This document shows positions 47,548-57,470 of a stretch of 64,000 nucleotides of DNA, one piece after another. The position numbers and the translations under genes are program-made. The notes under the pieces were generated by a model. It made no database searches. It was not told the origin of the DNA and saw only the letters and a list, made by a program, of their open reading frames with translations. This DNA is from Dictyobacter kobayashii. Its GTDB lineage: Bacteria > Chloroflexota > Ktedonobacteria > Ktedonobacterales > Ktedonobacteraceae. The stretch is taken from the NCBI RefSeq assembly GCF_003967555.1, contig NZ_BIFS01000001.1, forward strand, positions 62,001 to 126,000, given 5' to 3'. Every line of letters starts with the position of its first letter. Positions within the stretch are counted from its first letter, which is position 1.

Positions 47548-47725
47548 AATAAACCTTTCTAGCTGAATGGATAGATCATTCTCTAGAAAGCATAGCATAT
47601 GTTAGTAGCAAAGTTATCAAGTATTACTCAGTGCGCCATCTTGCAATGATCCTGTTTAAAAGCTGCTCTGCCGTCGTATAAGAGAAACAGCCAGTTAGCT
47701 GGGTTGTTTATAGGCCAAACCATGT

Positions 47726-49066
47726 TCAGGAGAAAAGATAATCGCTCTTCATTACCTTTACCATCCACATAATCTGCCATAGCGAAGTGTCAGTTATGGG
47801 CTTGTGTGAAACTTTTATCTCATTAGTGAGTATAGGTAGCATGATGGAAAACGTACTACCTTCTTCTGGACAACTCTGGACCTCCATACGTCCTCCATGC
47901 TGTTCCGCAATAGCACGGGTAATATAGAGTCCCAGACCCAATCCGGTAGCGTCTCCTTCCTGAAGGTTGCTATGAGGAAACCGATAGAACTGCTCGCAAA
48001 TGTGTGAAAGATGTTCAGGGGAAATACCTGCACCACAATCAGACACCGCGAGACTTACCTCATTCTCACACTGTTGCAATGTGACCGTGATGGGCGATCC
48101 CTTCAACGAATACTTGCAAGCGTTAGAGAGTAAGTTAAAAAGAGCCTGCCTGATACGACAACTATCTATGTCAACTTCAAGTGACTCATGCTGAGGAGAA
48201 TCACACTGAGTGACTATTCCAGCCATCGTGAATTCATCGAGCACATCCTGGCATAACTTGATCAGGTCGTAAGGACTGCGTTGCAAAATAAATTGCCTTG
48301 TCTGGATATGAATTGCATCGCGCAGATTCTGCATAAGTATACCCAGATGATTAACGGAGGTCTCCATTGTCTCCATGTCTCGCATGGCTTTATCAATAGC
48401 ACCTTGCTTCAGTCGACAATGTGCCGACTGAAGCAATCCCTTTAAACTGGTAAGCGGCGTTGTAAGTTCATGCGCAGCCATAGTCAACATACGATCTTTT
48501 GCATCATTCATGATGATGATGAGTTCTCTGGTACGTTGCTCCACCAGGCTCTGCAGAGAATGTGCATACTGCTCCAGCGCCTGCTGTTTCTCTTGTACAA
48601 GGCGAGAGAGTTGGCGCGTTTGGAGTGCGCGTCTTACGGATGCCACTAAAAAATCTCGATCAATGGGCTTAAGAGTATAGTCGTAAGCTCCCTCTCGTAA
48701 GGCTTGCATCGCCAATTTGTGCTCTCCGTGCCCGGTAATAAGTAGAACAGGCATCTCTGGCATAGTTTTATGCAGGGCTGACAATAGTTGCATTCCATCC
48801 ATATCAGGCATCTTGATGTCACTTATGACCGCGTCGTACTCTTTGATAGTGATCAAGGCGAGTGCATCTAGAGCTGAAATAGATGTATCTACTTCGATAT
48901 CATGCATCCGTAGCCGGAATGTGTGTGAAAGAGCGCTTAACGCCGCACTATCATCGTCGACAAGGAGGATGCGAGGTATACGTTTTTTGTCAGCTTGCTC
49001 TATCTGCATTAAAGGGGTAACCTGCAACTGGCATTCTGTCTCTTTTTCTTCTTGATACTGTTCCAC
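47726..49066 (-). CDS. REC-histidine kinase hybrid
   Basis: 446 aa, the same architecture as the product of 6800-8047. The receiver domain has LLVDDDS, phospho-Asp D83 in ISDIKMP, and LKPIDRD (Lys). A coiled linker, HisKA with H199 in AAHELTTPL and HATPase_c (DCGAGISPEHL; GLGLGLYITRA) follow. The start is GTG at 49066 with AGGAGAG 10 bases upstream. It lies 30 bases downstream of the PAS-protein gene and is probably its partner. Confidence 0.9.
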   Translation of the reverse strand: MEQYQEEKETECQLQVTPLMQIEQADKKRIPRILLVDDDSAALSALSHTFRLRMHDIEVDTSISALDALALITIKEYDAVISDIKMPDMDGMQLLSALHKTMPEMPVLLITGHGEHKLAMQALREGAYDYTLKPIDRDFLVASVRRALQTRQLSRLVQEKQQALEQYAHSLQSLVEQRTRELIIIMNDAKDRMLTMAAHELTTPLTSLKGLLQSAHCRLKQGAIDKAMRDMETMETSVNHLGILMQNLRDAIHIQTRQFILQRSPYDLIKLCQDVLDEFTMAGIVTQCDSPQHESLEVDIDSCRIRQALFNLLSNACKYSLKGSPITVTLQQCENEVSLAVSDCGAGISPEHLSHICEQFYRFPHSNLQEGDATGLGLGLYITRAIAEQHGGRMEVQSCPEEGSTFSIMLPILTNEIKVSHKPITDTSLWQIMWMVKVMKSDYLFS

Positions 49067-49096
49067 TTCTATATTCTCTCCTGGGAAACTGCTTCC

Positions 49097-49732
49097 TCAA
49101 TGTGTTGCAAAAAGGGTCATGGTGAGTTTACGGCATTCATTGATTATAGCCTTGCTCACGCTTCCCGACCTGATGATGTTGAATTCTATCTGCTTTTCAA
49201 GCGCAATCATCTTCAACTCGCGACCTACTACCACTTCTTCAAACTTCTCTAGATCCAGAATCTTCTCCTGGAGTTCCGCTTTGGACTCTTGGAGATCCTG
49301 TAACACTCTCTCGTAAGCACGCATATCACGCAAAATACCAATCGCACCGATCACACGGCCATCGGTATCGCGCAACGCCGAAGCATTGAGTGTGGTTGGA
49401 ATAACTTCTCCCGAGGCGCTGCGCGGATTCAGCCTGGCATTGCGGGTCACGCCGCGCTCAATTACCTCGCGCAACGCAGCCAGGAACTCACGCGTCTCCT
49501 CCGGGCCAATGAAACGCGAGAGCGATTGCTCCAGTACTTCATCAGGCCGGAAGCCCAGCAACTCATAGACCGCGTCATTGGCCGAGAGGATCTTGCCTTC
49601 CAGGTCCGAGACAAAGACCGGATCCGGGGCGTTCTTAATGATGATATCGGCATCAAGGGAACCATGTGATTTCACCGGGCAATGTTTTGTCGAAGAGACA
49701 ATAGCACTATGTGCATCCAGATAATCGGACAT
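49097..49732 (-). CDS. PAS-domain protein with C-terminal coiled coil
   Basis: 211 aa. One PAS domain (about 26-140: APDPVFVSDLEGKILSANDA, ELLGFRPDEVL, PAC-like GAIGILRDMRAYERV) is followed by a long helix (about 140-180; LQESKAELQEKILDLEKFEEVV). No kinase domain is present. The last 25 residues look unusual for such proteins, and a small frame error there cannot be excluded. GGAGG lies just before ATG 49732. It is probably a sensory input module for the REC-histidine kinase encoded immediately downstream. Confidence 0.85.
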   Translation of the reverse strand: MSDYLDAHSAIVSSTKHCPVKSHGSLDADIIIKNAPDPVFVSDLEGKILSANDAVYELLGFRPDEVLEQSLSRFIGPEETREFLAALREVIERGVTRNARLNPRSASGEVIPTTLNASALRDTDGRVIGAIGILRDMRAYERVLQDLQESKAELQEKILDLEKFEEVVVGRELKMIALEKQIEFNIIRSGSVSKAIINECRKLTMTLFATH

Positions 49733-50246
49733 CCGGACCTCCGGTTCATAGTAGAACTACAGGTGAGCAGTGATATGCATTTGTGTAAAACATTTTCTAG
49801 CCTGGCAGGTGATTATACAGTTGACACTATACTATCGGCGTTGGGCCTGCCTTTCTATCAACAATGATTTTCTAGCAGGGCCGTTTTCATCAATTCCCAA
49901 AAAACCGTTCCTGCTAGAAAGCAAGTACGGTTAAGTTGTCGTCATCGAAATGATGCTATGGCTGAAGTATTACCTTTTACTCCGCAATTTCCTGTTTTAC
50001 TATACTAAAGGCCCTTCGAGCCGCTAACAGCGTTGTAAATATCCACTGTTACTCATCTATAAATATAGTCATCACTACACCGATAATAATATACATCCAC
50101 ATAAATGTCAACCAATAAAGCATCAATAATATAGGTATATTTATAACAAAACTGATCTATAATCAATACATCGCCATCACCAATTTTACGCTATTTATAA
50201 AATAGGCATCAAAAACAAGAGACTGTTGGGACACCAATGGGTTCAT
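49733..50246. other. Gene-free stretch with one hairpin
   Basis: About 510 bases without a supported gene. At 49867-49919 tttctagcagg and cctgctagaaa form an 11-bp stem with a long loop. The rest is AT-rich. Confidence 0.5.
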
Positions 50247-51368
50247 TCAGCCCGACATTGCCTGCTTATGGCGATAAGAGGTATGAGAAACACGTTTGGG
50301 CAGTTTTCGGCAGGTGTCGCGGATCATCAAGCTAGTTGGCAATTGAATACGCGGCGCGTGTTCAGATAAAATCTGCCGTTTATTCTCGTATGGTCCCTGA
50401 TAATATAAACGCGGCTGCTCTATAAGCTGGAGCAGCAATTCAATCGCCTGCTGGCCCATTGCGCCAAAAGGTTGTTGGATCGTTGTGAGAGCAGGCTGCA
50501 TGTGGGCGGAAGATGGGTTGTCATCAAAGCCCACTAACGAAATATCCTTAGGAATAGATAAACCGAACTCTGACGCAGCAGACATCACACCATAGGCCAT
50601 GAGATCACTCTGTGCAAAGATTGCGGTTGGACGTTCTGCTTTAGGCAGTGTCAAAAGCGTTCTTGCACACTTGTTTCCACCAACGGGCATGAAATCACCT
50701 TCCAGCACAAGTGCAGGATCAAGCGGGATCCCAGCCTCCTGCAAGGCATCTTTATATCCCTGATATCGATCGTTCGAGACTTTATACTTCATCGGTCCTT
50801 GAATACAGGCAATACGCTGATGCCCAAGACCAATGAGATAACGCGTCGCCTCATAAGCTCCTCCGCGATTATCTGCGCCAATCCAGGGAATACCTTCGAT
50901 TGGAGGATTCTGGTCATCGACCAGGACAACTGGAAAACTATGTCGCTGGAGCTGCGTCAGATGCTGCGCTGATTGACCGGGAAAAATAGCCAGGAGACCT
51001 GCCGTCATCCTTGTTGCCAGAATGCGATCAATCACTTTACCACAATCACGCAAGTGGTTTGAGCTACTGATACTATACAGGACAATTTCATAGGAAGAAG
51101 CTTCCACAATTTCAGCCACCTTCAGCATAAGTTCCGAGACAAGTGGCCATGTCAGCGCCGGCACAAGGACGCTGATCAAACGGCTCCGCCCTGACACCAA
51201 TCCAATAGCTGTGCTACTGGGAACATATCCTTGTTCTTCTACGATGCGCAGAATGCGTTCACGCGTCTCAGGATTGACATCGGGTTTATTGTTTAAGGCG
51301 CGCGAAACAGTGCCTGTGGAGACATTGGCCAGACGCGCGATATCCTGAATGTTGATTTTTTCAGCCAT
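50247..51368 (-). CDS. LacI family transcriptional regulator
   Basis: 373 aa. The N-terminal HTH (INIQDIARLANVSTGTVSRA) and the hinge region are followed by a periplasmic-binding-protein-like ligand domain (VVLVDDQNPPIEGIPW, GADNRGGAYEATRYL, FAQSDLMAYGVM, DISLVGFDDNP). I start at ATG 51368, with AAAGGA 6 bases upstream, rather than 16 codons earlier. It likely represses a sugar-uptake operon. The ribose-type ABC operon 5 kb away is the only sugar transporter in the window, but a link is inference. Confidence 0.9.
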   Translation of the reverse strand: MAEKINIQDIARLANVSTGTVSRALNNKPDVNPETRERILRIVEEQGYVPSSTAIGLVSGRSRLISVLVPALTWPLVSELMLKVAEIVEASSYEIVLYSISSSNHLRDCGKVIDRILATRMTAGLLAIFPGQSAQHLTQLQRHSFPVVLVDDQNPPIEGIPWIGADNRGGAYEATRYLIGLGHQRIACIQGPMKYKVSNDRYQGYKDALQEAGIPLDPALVLEGDFMPVGGNKCARTLLTLPKAERPTAIFAQSDLMAYGVMSAASEFGLSIPKDISLVGFDDNPSSAHMQPALTTIQQPFGAMGQQAIELLLQLIEQPRLYYQGPYENKRQILSEHAPRIQLPTSLMIRDTCRKLPKRVSHTSYRHKQAMSG

Positions 51369-51638
51369 AGAGATCCTTTCAAGCTTCACTTTATTTATGG
51401 AATTGTCCGCGCACAACGGAAATATTAAAGATAAAATTTCTCAAACCAGGCAACCATCTGGATCAAGGGCAACGGATGTTCCGCCGTTATCACTCATCTT
51501 GCTCATCATTGTTTCATACAAATCATACATTAACTCTGCTTCATATTTTACTAGGTAGGCCATCTTCTTGTCACTCCGGTATGTGCGTGATATCCAGGTC
51601 CACAACATTGAATAACAGAGATTTAATGATTTCGCCTC

Positions 51639-51667
51639 TTGTAAAATTGACACTGCTATGGTATATT
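51639..51667 (+). promoter_or_regulatory. Putative promoter giving a leaderless TetR transcript
   Basis: TTGTAA (51639-51644), a 17-base spacer and TATATT (51662-51667). The ATG of the TetR gene begins 6 bases after the -10 box, so transcription would start at or next to the start codon. No ribosome binding site is visible upstream, which agrees with leaderless translation. Confidence 0.45.
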
Positions 51668-51673
51668 GCTTGC

Positions 51674-52291
51674 ATGAGCAATCAAAAATACGATACAACG
51701 CCTACAGGGGCAACACAAGAAACGCGCCTGCGCATCATTAATGCTGCATACAAAGTATTAGCGGAAAAGGGCTATGAGGCGACGACCCTGAAAGAAATTT
51801 CTAAGGCGGCTGATGCCGCTCCAGGACTTGTACACTACTACTTTGGAGGCAAGGATCAGCTCCTCATCGAGGTGCTCAAAGCTGTCAGTGAGCGTTACAA
51901 ACAGATGCCCGAGCAATTGACGGAGTCGATAGATCCATCCAATTTATTGAGTGTGGTACTACAGTTCCCTATAGATCTGATTACGACAGAACCTGAATGG
52001 TACCGACTCAGACATGAATTGTTTGCGCTTGGATTACATAATGCTTTAATGGCTCCTAAAGTTCGTGAACTACTGACAGAAGGGCGCGAGAGCATAGCCA
52101 ACTCAATCAAGAACACGCTTGGCGAAACAACGCTTGAACCAACAGTTCTGGCCACACTATTGCTGGCATTCTTCGATGGCCTGGCGCTACAGAAAATCAT
52201 GGATCCCAATCTTGATGTCAGTGCGTTTGCTGATGTGCTGGCGCAAATCTTGCATTCTTTTGCGCTGAAAAATGAAAAAGGCAAGCACTAA
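51674..52291 (+). CDS. TetR family transcriptional regulator
   Basis: 205 aa. The N-terminal HTH (TRLRIINAAYKVLAEKGYEA, TTLKEISKAADAAPGLVHYY) is followed by a TetR C-terminal ligand domain. ATG 51674 is chosen because the upstream extension is untypical and a -10 box lies just before it. It is followed by, and probably controls, the glycosyltransferase gene 91 bases downstream. Confidence 0.9.
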   Translation: MSNQKYDTTPTGATQETRLRIINAAYKVLAEKGYEATTLKEISKAADAAPGLVHYYFGGKDQLLIEVLKAVSERYKQMPEQLTESIDPSNLLSVVLQFPIDLITTEPEWYRLRHELFALGLHNALMAPKVRELLTEGRESIANSIKNTLGETTLEPTVLATLLLAFFDGLALQKIMDPNLDVSAFADVLAQILHSFALKNEKGKH

Positions 52292-52382
52292 ATTTTTTGC
52301 ATATCATTGCTTGCTTGAGCAATCATCCCAACAGACTAATATAACAAAGACACGTATATATCGTATAGGAGAAGATTCTGAT

Positions 52383-53639
52383 ATGCAAATCACAATTATT
52401 GCTGGAGGAAGTCGCGGGGATGTTCAGCCCTATGTGGCCTTAGGCAAGGGATTAAAGGACGCAGGGCATGCGGTACGCATTCTGTCTTCAGACAATTTCC
52501 ACGATCTGGTGACGGACTATGGCCTGGACTTCTTTACGACAGGGGGTAGTTCGCAAGCCGTAGCCCAAAGTCTGCAAGCGCACTTAGCACAAGGGAACAT
52601 GCTCAAAATTCTATCACAGATGAGCCAGGCTTCACGCACGCAGGCTATTCAAGCAGCCGAAAAAGGATTGATCGCCTGCCAGGGCTCCGATCTCATTCTT
52701 GGTGGGCTTAGTGGACTATTTAGCGGACAAGCTCTCTCAGAAAAACTGGGCATCCCTTTGCTGCTCGCTTATTTAGTCCCCTTTACTCCGACCAGCATGT
52801 TCCCCGGTGCCTTAACGCCACTGCCACAGTCGCCCTTGACAAGATGGCTCAATAAGCCCTCCCATCTCCTGACCCAGCAAACCATGTGGCAATCGTTCCG
52901 TTCAGCGGATAACAAGGCACGGACCGAGGTCTTACACATACCGTCAGCATCTTTCTGGGGGCCGTTCTCCTCGCTGAAGCGGCAGAAACGTCCCGTGCTC
53001 TACGGCTACAGCCCGCAGGTTCTGCCACATCCCAGTGATTGGGATGCCTCTCAGCACGTCACAGGATACTGGTTTCTGGAACCACCCGCAGGCTGGGAGC
53101 CGCCAGTGGACCTGGTGCAATTTCTCCAATCAGGTCCACCACCTATCTATATTGGCTTCGGCAGTATGAGCAACAGCGAACCCGAAGAGGTCGCTGATAT
53201 GGTCTTACGGGCGCTCGCACGTACAGGTCAGCGTGGCGTGCTCTATGCAGGTTGGGGTGGTTTAAAGAAAGAGCAATTGCCGGAGACTGTGTTTATGACT
53301 GGCTCTGTACCACATAGCTGGCTCTTTCCACGTATGGCTGCTATTGTACATCATGGAGGAGTTGGGACGACCGCGGCGGGCCTGGCGGCAGGAGTTCCAT
53401 CTATCATCACGCCATTTTTTGCTGATCAGCCATTCTGGGGGCGGCGCGTATATGAACTGGGCGTTGGTCCCAAACCTATTGCACATCGGCGTCTGACCGT
53501 TGATAACCTGACTCAAGCCATCGAGCGCGTGGTGTCAGATGCCGAGATGCGCAAGAAAGCAGCCTCTCTGGGAGAGCGCATTCGAGCCGAGGATGGCATC
53601 GCCCAGGCGGTAAAAATCATCGAACAGAGCCAACAATAG
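52383..53639 (+). CDS. Glycosyltransferase family 1 (UDP-glucosyl/sterol-type)
   Basis: 418 aa GT-B fold enzyme, similar to UDP-glycosyltransferases acting on sterols, macrolides or lipids. The N-terminal acceptor domain begins ITIIAGGSRGDVQPYVALGK. The C-terminal donor-binding region has IYIGFGSM and HHGGVGTTAAGLAAGVPSII followed by TPFFADQPFWG, the donor sugar motif. AGGAGA is about 10 bases before ATG 52383. It is in an apparent operon with the TetR regulator, an arrangement common for detoxifying glycosylation of a small molecule. Confidence 0.9.
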   Translation: MQITIIAGGSRGDVQPYVALGKGLKDAGHAVRILSSDNFHDLVTDYGLDFFTTGGSSQAVAQSLQAHLAQGNMLKILSQMSQASRTQAIQAAEKGLIACQGSDLILGGLSGLFSGQALSEKLGIPLLLAYLVPFTPTSMFPGALTPLPQSPLTRWLNKPSHLLTQQTMWQSFRSADNKARTEVLHIPSASFWGPFSSLKRQKRPVLYGYSPQVLPHPSDWDASQHVTGYWFLEPPAGWEPPVDLVQFLQSGPPPIYIGFGSMSNSEPEEVADMVLRALARTGQRGVLYAGWGGLKKEQLPETVFMTGSVPHSWLFPRMAAIVHHGGVGTTAAGLAAGVPSIITPFFADQPFWGRRVYELGVGPKPIAHRRLTVDNLTQAIERVVSDAEMRKKAASLGERIRAEDGIAQAVKIIEQSQQ

Positions 53640-53810
53640 AGATGCTTCTAGCTGATCTTCTATGCTCAAAGATATCCTTTAACCTGTTGGCTAAATAACG
53701 CAATGTATGACTTTTTTTATCTTATATTACTCGTTATAATGATAATAATCTTTAAAGATGATGCATGTGTAGATATTAGCTAATCGAAAAAGCAGGAAAA
53801 GGATTTTTTT

Positions 53811-54812
53811 ATGCATTGGATGCGACAAAAACATGCCTCCCTAGTCGTTGTCTTGCTCTGGCTATGCTGTCTGGCTGTAAGCGGGTGCATGCCAGCCAGC
53901 ACACAAACTCCTCAATCCTCCTCAAGCACTGCTTCGCAGCAACAGAATAAGAGTTCCTGTACCAGGAGCTCACCTGTTCAGGCAGGCACGACGCAAAATC
54001 AGGCTGTGGCTGCCCAACCAGCAGTAGCACGTGGGCAGCATACCCGCACATATCTGGTCCATGTCCCGATTCACTATACCTCCAGGACGCCAGTGCCGGT
54101 AGTGATAGTATTCCACGGCCATGGAGGAACCGCAAGTGGGACAGAGCAAGGAACGGGCTTCTCTCAGCTCGCAGATAAAGAACATTTTATTGCGGTCTAT
54201 CCCCAGGGTTTACCGGATGATCAGCAGCTACCAATGTGGGCCAGTATCGGCCTATATGATTACAATATCGATGAGACGGCTTTTATGAACGATATGTTGA
54301 ACAAACTTACAGCGGATTTTTGTATCGATACGCAGCGTATCTATGCCACCGGCTTCTCGAATGGTGGTGGCATGAGCGGCTTTGTCGCCTGCCAGCTGTC
54401 TACACGCATTGCCGCAGTCGCTCCTATCGCTGGTAATTACTACCCACTGCAAGCTGGCTGCCATCCCAAACGAGCTGTTCCCCTCCTTGAGATTCATGGC
54501 ACTAATGATACCGTTGTCCCTTATAATGGCATTTCAGCAAAGATAGACCCACAATGGCCATTACCAGCTGTACAGGATTGGCTGCACGCGTGGGCGCAAC
54601 GCGATGGTTGTACCCAGGGGCCAGAGATTTTTTTCCAGGATAAAAATGCGACAGGCTTCCGCTGGGCTGGCTGCCGGCAGAATGCAACTATTCTGCACTA
54701 TCGCATTGAAAGGGGTGGACATAGCATTCCAGCAATGATCGCTAAGCTGCCCACAGAACAGGTAATCTGGAACTTCTTCAAGCTCCATTCTTTATCTGGC
54801 CTGACCTCATAG
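53811..54812 (+). CDS. PHB-depolymerase/LpqC-like esterase lipoprotein
   Basis: 333 aa. The lipoprotein signal peptide ends LAVSGC (C26). A Ser/Thr/Gln-rich linker (27-75) leads to an alpha/beta hydrolase domain of the LpqC/polyhydroxybutyrate-depolymerase (CE1-like) family. Its motifs are VIVFHGHGGTASG (oxyanion), ATGFSNGGGMS (nucleophile Ser), IHGTNDTVVPY (Asp) and ERGGHSIP (His). It would be anchored outside the membrane and act on polyesters or feruloyl/acetyl esters. It is followed by a terminator. Confidence 0.88.
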   Translation: MHWMRQKHASLVVVLLWLCCLAVSGCMPASTQTPQSSSSTASQQQNKSSCTRSSPVQAGTTQNQAVAAQPAVARGQHTRTYLVHVPIHYTSRTPVPVVIVFHGHGGTASGTEQGTGFSQLADKEHFIAVYPQGLPDDQQLPMWASIGLYDYNIDETAFMNDMLNKLTADFCIDTQRIYATGFSNGGGMSGFVACQLSTRIAAVAPIAGNYYPLQAGCHPKRAVPLLEIHGTNDTVVPYNGISAKIDPQWPLPAVQDWLHAWAQRDGCTQGPEIFFQDKNATGFRWAGCRQNATILHYRIERGGHSIPAMIAKLPTEQVIWNFFKLHSLSGLTS

Positions 54813-54817
54813 ATTGC

Positions 54818-54861
54818 ACGAAGCAGCAGGATACAATCTTATGATCACATCCTGCTGCTTC
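54818..54861 (+). terminator. Terminator after the esterase lipoprotein gene
   Basis: gaagcagcaggat and atcctgctgcttc form a 13-bp perfect stem 6 bases after the stop region. Confidence 0.75.
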
Positions 54862-54956
54862 TATCAGCTTCTCTGGGGTGCATTTGACCTTTGCAGCTTG
54901 CTTGCGTTGAGGTGCCTGGTTCTATATTCACTTTCATAACAGCCAACCCAAACAGT

Positions 54957-55709
54957 TTATGCTATTTCCATAGAAGCATTCTCTTCTTCAACAATTTTGC
55001 GATCTTTTGCTTGTTGCTCTTTTTCCTGTTGCAGCATCCAGCGCAAGAAGAGTACACTGGTAACAATCACCAGAATGAAGACGCCACCCACAACCCACAT
55101 CAAAAGTCCACCTAGTTGCTGATCGGTGGCGGTCACAGCCATATGCATAGAAGGATTACTCATAGTAAATGTATACAATGGTGGCGAAAACGTCAGGCCT
55201 GCTCCAAGCAGCATCATTGGCATATCACTAAAGAACAGATAGGCCAGTTTCGCTGCCAATGAGAGTGGAGATTTTTTCCCTGCGGTCCGTTCTAGCAATG
55301 GGCACCAGAAAAACAAGCCGGTCACCAGGTACAAAAGATTAGTTACATCATGGAGAAACGGACTGCTTATCATCGCTCGCATCAGCACAGGGGCATGCCA
55401 GATCCAGATATTGCCATTAAAAAGTAGGGAAGCAAGAACTGGTATTGTCAGAACGGCAAAGCAACGCTGAAGAAAGGTATGGCGATCCAGGAAGCGCCGC
55501 AGGCTCTCTGGAGCAACGCCAAGGAGAATAAGCGGTGGTGCAACGAGCGAAAGGAGGAGATGTTGAGCCATATGCACCGTAAACATGTAATACATGCCAA
55601 ATATATCCATTGGAACCGCAAATGCAATCACTGCGAAGATCCATCCAAATATAAATGCAATGGTTCGTATGCTTACAAATGGTTTTGCGCTTGTACTATT
55701 TTGCATCAT
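54957..55709 (-). CDS. ctaG: Cytochrome c oxidase assembly factor CtaG (caa3 type)
   Basis: 250 aa integral membrane protein with about seven helices, of the caa3-CtaG family needed for active caa3 oxidase in Bacillus-like bacteria. Visible motifs are YMFTVHMAQHLLLSLVAPPL and FFWCPLL, plus LTFSPPLYTFT near the C-terminus. AAAGGTATTA precedes ATG 55709. No oxidase subunit genes lie nearby. The C-terminal tail is highly charged (QQEKEQQAKDRKIVEEE). Confidence 0.85.
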   Translation of the reverse strand: MMQNSTSAKPFVSIRTIAFIFGWIFAVIAFAVPMDIFGMYYMFTVHMAQHLLLSLVAPPLILLGVAPESLRRFLDRHTFLQRCFAVLTIPVLASLLFNGNIWIWHAPVLMRAMISSPFLHDVTNLLYLVTGLFFWCPLLERTAGKKSPLSLAAKLAYLFFSDMPMMLLGAGLTFSPPLYTFTMSNPSMHMAVTATDQQLGGLLMWVVGGVFILVIVTSVLFLRWMLQQEKEQQAKDRKIVEEENASMEIA

Positions 55710-56178
55710 TAATACCTTTTCACTCAGTATATTTATCTGTAATAGAGTGCTCTCTTCTATTCCCGGTATGCTTGAAAATAAAGCTACACTCCATCCACAT
55801 CAATCTCATTTGACATTATCAACCCTTATGAGAGAGCATAGACGCGTAACAAGCACAAAGACCTTAACATCTTTTGCTCTGACCCTACAAATACCTTAAT
55901 ACATTATGGAAGATACCGCAAATAGAGAGAACGGTGAAATAAATATGCTGATCTCTTGCCTCGTGGCCTTGTTTATGAAATTGCCTTCGTCTCTGGTTCT
56001 GGACTTCCACCGTTTGTGCGAACTCGAGGGAACAAAAAGTGATGAACTCGACTTAGGGAGGCTCCAATGGCCAAAAAGCAGCATGTCTTTTCACCAATTA
56101 GTGTGACTCTATCGTGAGGAAACCCACCTCACATGCATTGTTCTTTTCTTCACAATACAATCTGCCTACTTATTGCAC
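55710..56178. other. Gene-free stretch upstream of the ABC operon
   Basis: About 470 bases with only short ORFs lacking ribosome binding sites or recognisable products. A 66-codon frame at 55906-56106 has no family signal. It may contain gene remnants, but nothing I can name. Confidence 0.45.
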
Positions 56179-56207
56179 TTGACTACATATAAAATTGATT
56201 GTATATA
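56179..56207 (+). promoter_or_regulatory. Putative promoter of the sugar ABC operon
   Basis: TTGACT (56179-56184), a 17-base spacer and TATATA (56202-56207), giving a 5' leader of roughly 265 bases. A 31-codon frame at 56258-56353 lies inside the leader, without a ribosome binding site. Confidence 0.45.
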
Positions 56208-56478
56208 TTATACATAATCGACAAGATATTTAGAAGAAATCTCTACTACTACTACTATGTCTTTTGATTCTAGTGCCCTCAGCAACTCTCATATTCATGA
56301 ACTTGCCCTGGACGCTAATCTTTTCCTGGCATACAAACGATACGCGCGTTGACCCTCAATCAAGCGACCGTTTTGAGTGAGCGATGAATATCTCCTATTC
56401 AGAGACGAAAAGGGGCTATTCAACCAGAACTACAATGCTTGTATGAGATGCAGATTATTTCATGAGAGGATCTTCCCC

Positions 56479-57414
56479 ATGCGAAAGTCGGTGTTGATAC
56501 TTGCTCTCTTCATACTGCTCGGTAGTATGCTCCTTTCCGGGTGTACCACAAACTTTAGTCCGCGTAGTAAAACTATTGGTTTGAGTGTACAGGCCATCGA
56601 CAATCCATTCTTTGTCGCTATTCAACATGGTGCCGAAACCGCAGCTGCCCAAATAGGGGCAAAGGTAGATCTCCAGGATGCTCATCACGATGTCGGTGTG
56701 CAGAGCGATCAAATGGATAATTTCATCCAAAAACGCGTTGTTCTTATTCTGCTGAATGCTGTCGACTCCGCTGGTATTGCACCAGCGGTGAAACGCGCAA
56801 CTGCGGCAGGTATCCCGGTGGTCGCCGTAGATGTAGGCGCACAAGGCGGTGTTGCGGCAACGGTAACTTCGGATAATGTTGCAGCAGGGAAATCTGCCTG
56901 CCAGTATATGGCCGACAAACTGAAGAACAGGGGACAGATCGCCATTGTTGATGGTCCCCCGGTAACCGCCGTTCAGGATCGTGTGAAAGGTTGTAATGAG
57001 GTTCTATCTAAGACCCCCGGCATTAAGGTTGTGGCCACCCAGGTTGGAACAGGGGATCGGGATATCGGACTTGACCTTGGCTCGAATATCCTGACTGCTA
57101 ATCCAAAGTTGGATGCCATCTTCGCTATCAATGATCCAACTGCTCTAGGCGTTGAGTTGGCTGCAAAGCAGGCAAAGCGCAGTGATTTCTTCATTGTCAG
57201 TGTTGATGGTTCCCCTGATGCTATAGCATCCTTGAAAACCCGGGGCATATTCACTGCCACATCTGCACAAGCGCCTGACCGAATAGCACAACAAGCTGTA
57301 CAGCTTGGTATACAGGTCCTCAATCATCAAAAGTTGCAAAAGAATGATTTCAAGATACCGGTAAACCTTGTTACTCAGAGTAATGTGAACAGCTACAATG
57401 GCTGGCACGTCTAA
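56479..57414 (+). CDS. Sugar ABC transporter substrate-binding lipoprotein (RbsB-like)
   Basis: 311 aa. The lipoprotein signal ends MLLSGC (C22), and a periplasmic-binding-protein type I (ribose-like) fold follows: TIGLSVQAIDNPFFVAIQHG, NAVDSAGIAPAV, AVDVGAQGG and FAINDPTALGVELAAK. It binds an external sugar and hands it to the permease. GAGAGGA is 8 bases before ATG 56479; the upstream in-frame ATG at 56377 lacks this. First gene of a three-gene operon. Confidence 0.92.
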   Translation: MRKSVLILALFILLGSMLLSGCTTNFSPRSKTIGLSVQAIDNPFFVAIQHGAETAAAQIGAKVDLQDAHHDVGVQSDQMDNFIQKRVVLILLNAVDSAGIAPAVKRATAAGIPVVAVDVGAQGGVAATVTSDNVAAGKSACQYMADKLKNRGQIAIVDGPPVTAVQDRVKGCNEVLSKTPGIKVVATQVGTGDRDIGLDLGSNILTANPKLDAIFAINDPTALGVELAAKQAKRSDFFIVSVDGSPDAIASLKTRGIFTATSAQAPDRIAQQAVQLGIQVLNHQKLQKNDFKIPVNLVTQSNVNSYNGWHV

Positions 57415-57470
57415 CTCCTATTCTTCGTAGTATCCACATGCCAGCTCACAGAACAAACAAGAGAAGATGT

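Noticed and set aside
49097..49180. Frameshift at the C-terminus of the PAS protein
   Set aside because: An alternative frame gives a plausible Gln-rich ending, but the reading is too short to decide.
56258..56353. 31-codon frame in the ABC operon leader as a regulatory peptide
   Set aside because: No ribosome binding site and no composition bias such as repeated codons for one amino acid.
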